Made by a program: the position numbers and the translations under genes. 64,000 nucleotides of DNA from Acinetobacter corruptisaponis (lineage in GTDB: Bacteria; Pseudomonadota; Gammaproteobacteria; Pseudomonadales; Moraxellaceae), in contig NZ_CP125669.1 in assembly GCF_030053775.1 (NCBI RefSeq), positions 186,001 to 250,000 of the forward strand. Direction: 5' to 3'. The notes below the pieces were generated by a model. It was not told the origin of the DNA. It searched no databases and was given only the letters and a program-made list of their open reading frames with translations. Shown here piece after piece: positions 63,720 through 64,000 of the stretch; position 1 is the first letter of the stretch; each line of letters starts with the position of its first letter.

Positions 63720-64000
63720 TTATTTTAAGAAACGCTGATAACCAATATTGTTGCTGATTTCTGCATATGGATAGGTAATTTTTTCTAGTGTTTCAATCAG
63801 GCCATCAGGATTCTGTTTGGCATCAGTCGCCTGTAGTCCCACCAATACACGACCTTCAGCGGCACCGTGGTTACGATAGTGGAACAGGGTGATGTTATGT
63901 GTTGGACCTAAACGTTCAAGGAAAGTCAGCAAGGCACCAGGACGCTCTGGAAACTCAACACGGAATAAGCGTTCATTTTCAAGGTTGGCATGACCACCAA
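63720..64000 (-). CDS. ilvA: Threonine deaminase, C-terminal end (partial)
   Basis: The last 93 codons of the minus-strand gene; the 5' part lies beyond the window. Shows the ACT-like regulatory domain with GGHANLENE, FPERPGALLTFLERLG, ITLFHYRNHGAAEGRVLVGLQ and GYQRFLK, as in biosynthetic IlvA. Catalytic domain not seen, so gene identity rests on this domain. Confidence 0.85.
   Translation of the reverse strand, partial: GGHANLENERLFRVEFPERPGALLTFLERLGPTHNITLFHYRNHGAAEGRVLVGLQATDAKQNPDGLIETLEKITYPYAEISNNIGYQRFLK

Overview
The window looks like chromosome from a gammaproteobacterium of the Moraxellaceae, most probably an Acinetobacter. Base composition is about 40% GC, AT-rich between genes. 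The gene set fits: PrfA/PrmC, MoeB, an ABC1 kinase, an overlapping folB/folK pair, Coq7, a roughly 900-residue TamA, AcnB, a CydABX-YbgE-CydP oxidase operon and KtrAB. The genus is inferred from family resemblance, not from a database match. I found no rRNA or tRNA genes.

1-8.0 kb is a nitrogen-scavenging locus that I read as guanidine metabolism. It holds the C-terminal half of a biotin-dependent 'urea' (probably guanidine) carboxylase. Next comes a sigma-54 promoter in front of a 39-codon microgene, a NikR-like repressor that has lost three of four nickel ligands, and a lipoprotein substrate-binding protein. A convergent operon has its own sigma-54 promoter and encodes the ABC permease and ATPase. 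Inside that operon lies a guanidine-II (mini-ykkC) riboswitch, two hairpins each with an ACGA loop. It stands directly before a 2-oxoglutarate/Fe(II) oxygenase, a protein of unknown family and an SMR exporter. A guanidine-sensing leader on an oxygenase plus an unknown protein is the best candidate here for an undescribed system.

8-19.5 kb holds a glycine-zipper protein, a YiaA-like membrane protein, prfA-prmC, an AraC regulator divergent from a short-chain dehydrogenase, a Fur-box-preceded exported Mn-type superoxide dismutase, a flavin reductase, and a lipase block (AraC regulator, secreted lipase, lipase foldase, alpha/beta hydrolase). At 19,485-19,572 is an orphan two-repeat type I-F CRISPR array (28-32-28 bases) with no cas genes in the window.

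19.8-37.5 kb is mostly core metabolism and envelope: moeB, an ABC1 kinase, folB-folK, a lipoprotein, a VapBC-type toxin-antitoxin pair, coq7 with an LplT-like carrier, tamA-tamB, two small exported proteins and acnB. Just after acnB, 37.6-39.2 kb is an AT-rich island. Its main gene resembles ApeA-type HEPN defence proteins. The HEPN RX4H motif is in the -1 frame behind a canonical A_AAA_AAG slippery heptamer, so it is either programmed frameshifting or a one-base lesion.

39.3-64 kb holds a small membrane ORF, a voltage-gated K+ channel, a YjdF protein, an MFS carrier, a Fur-controlled DUF4198 protein, an IS5-type transposase remnant, a DUF2057 protein, and a Fur-controlled siderophore-receptor locus (TonB receptor divergent from DUF3325-DUF3649-PepSY). 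The cytochrome bd operon follows, including cydX, which is only 33 codons. The rest is a YqiJ-like protein, a Rieske protein with a PfkB kinase, a GNAT, an M16C protease, OMPLA (pldA) abutting a C39-like protein, KtrB-KtrA, an 86-bp foldback repeat and the 3' end of ilvA.
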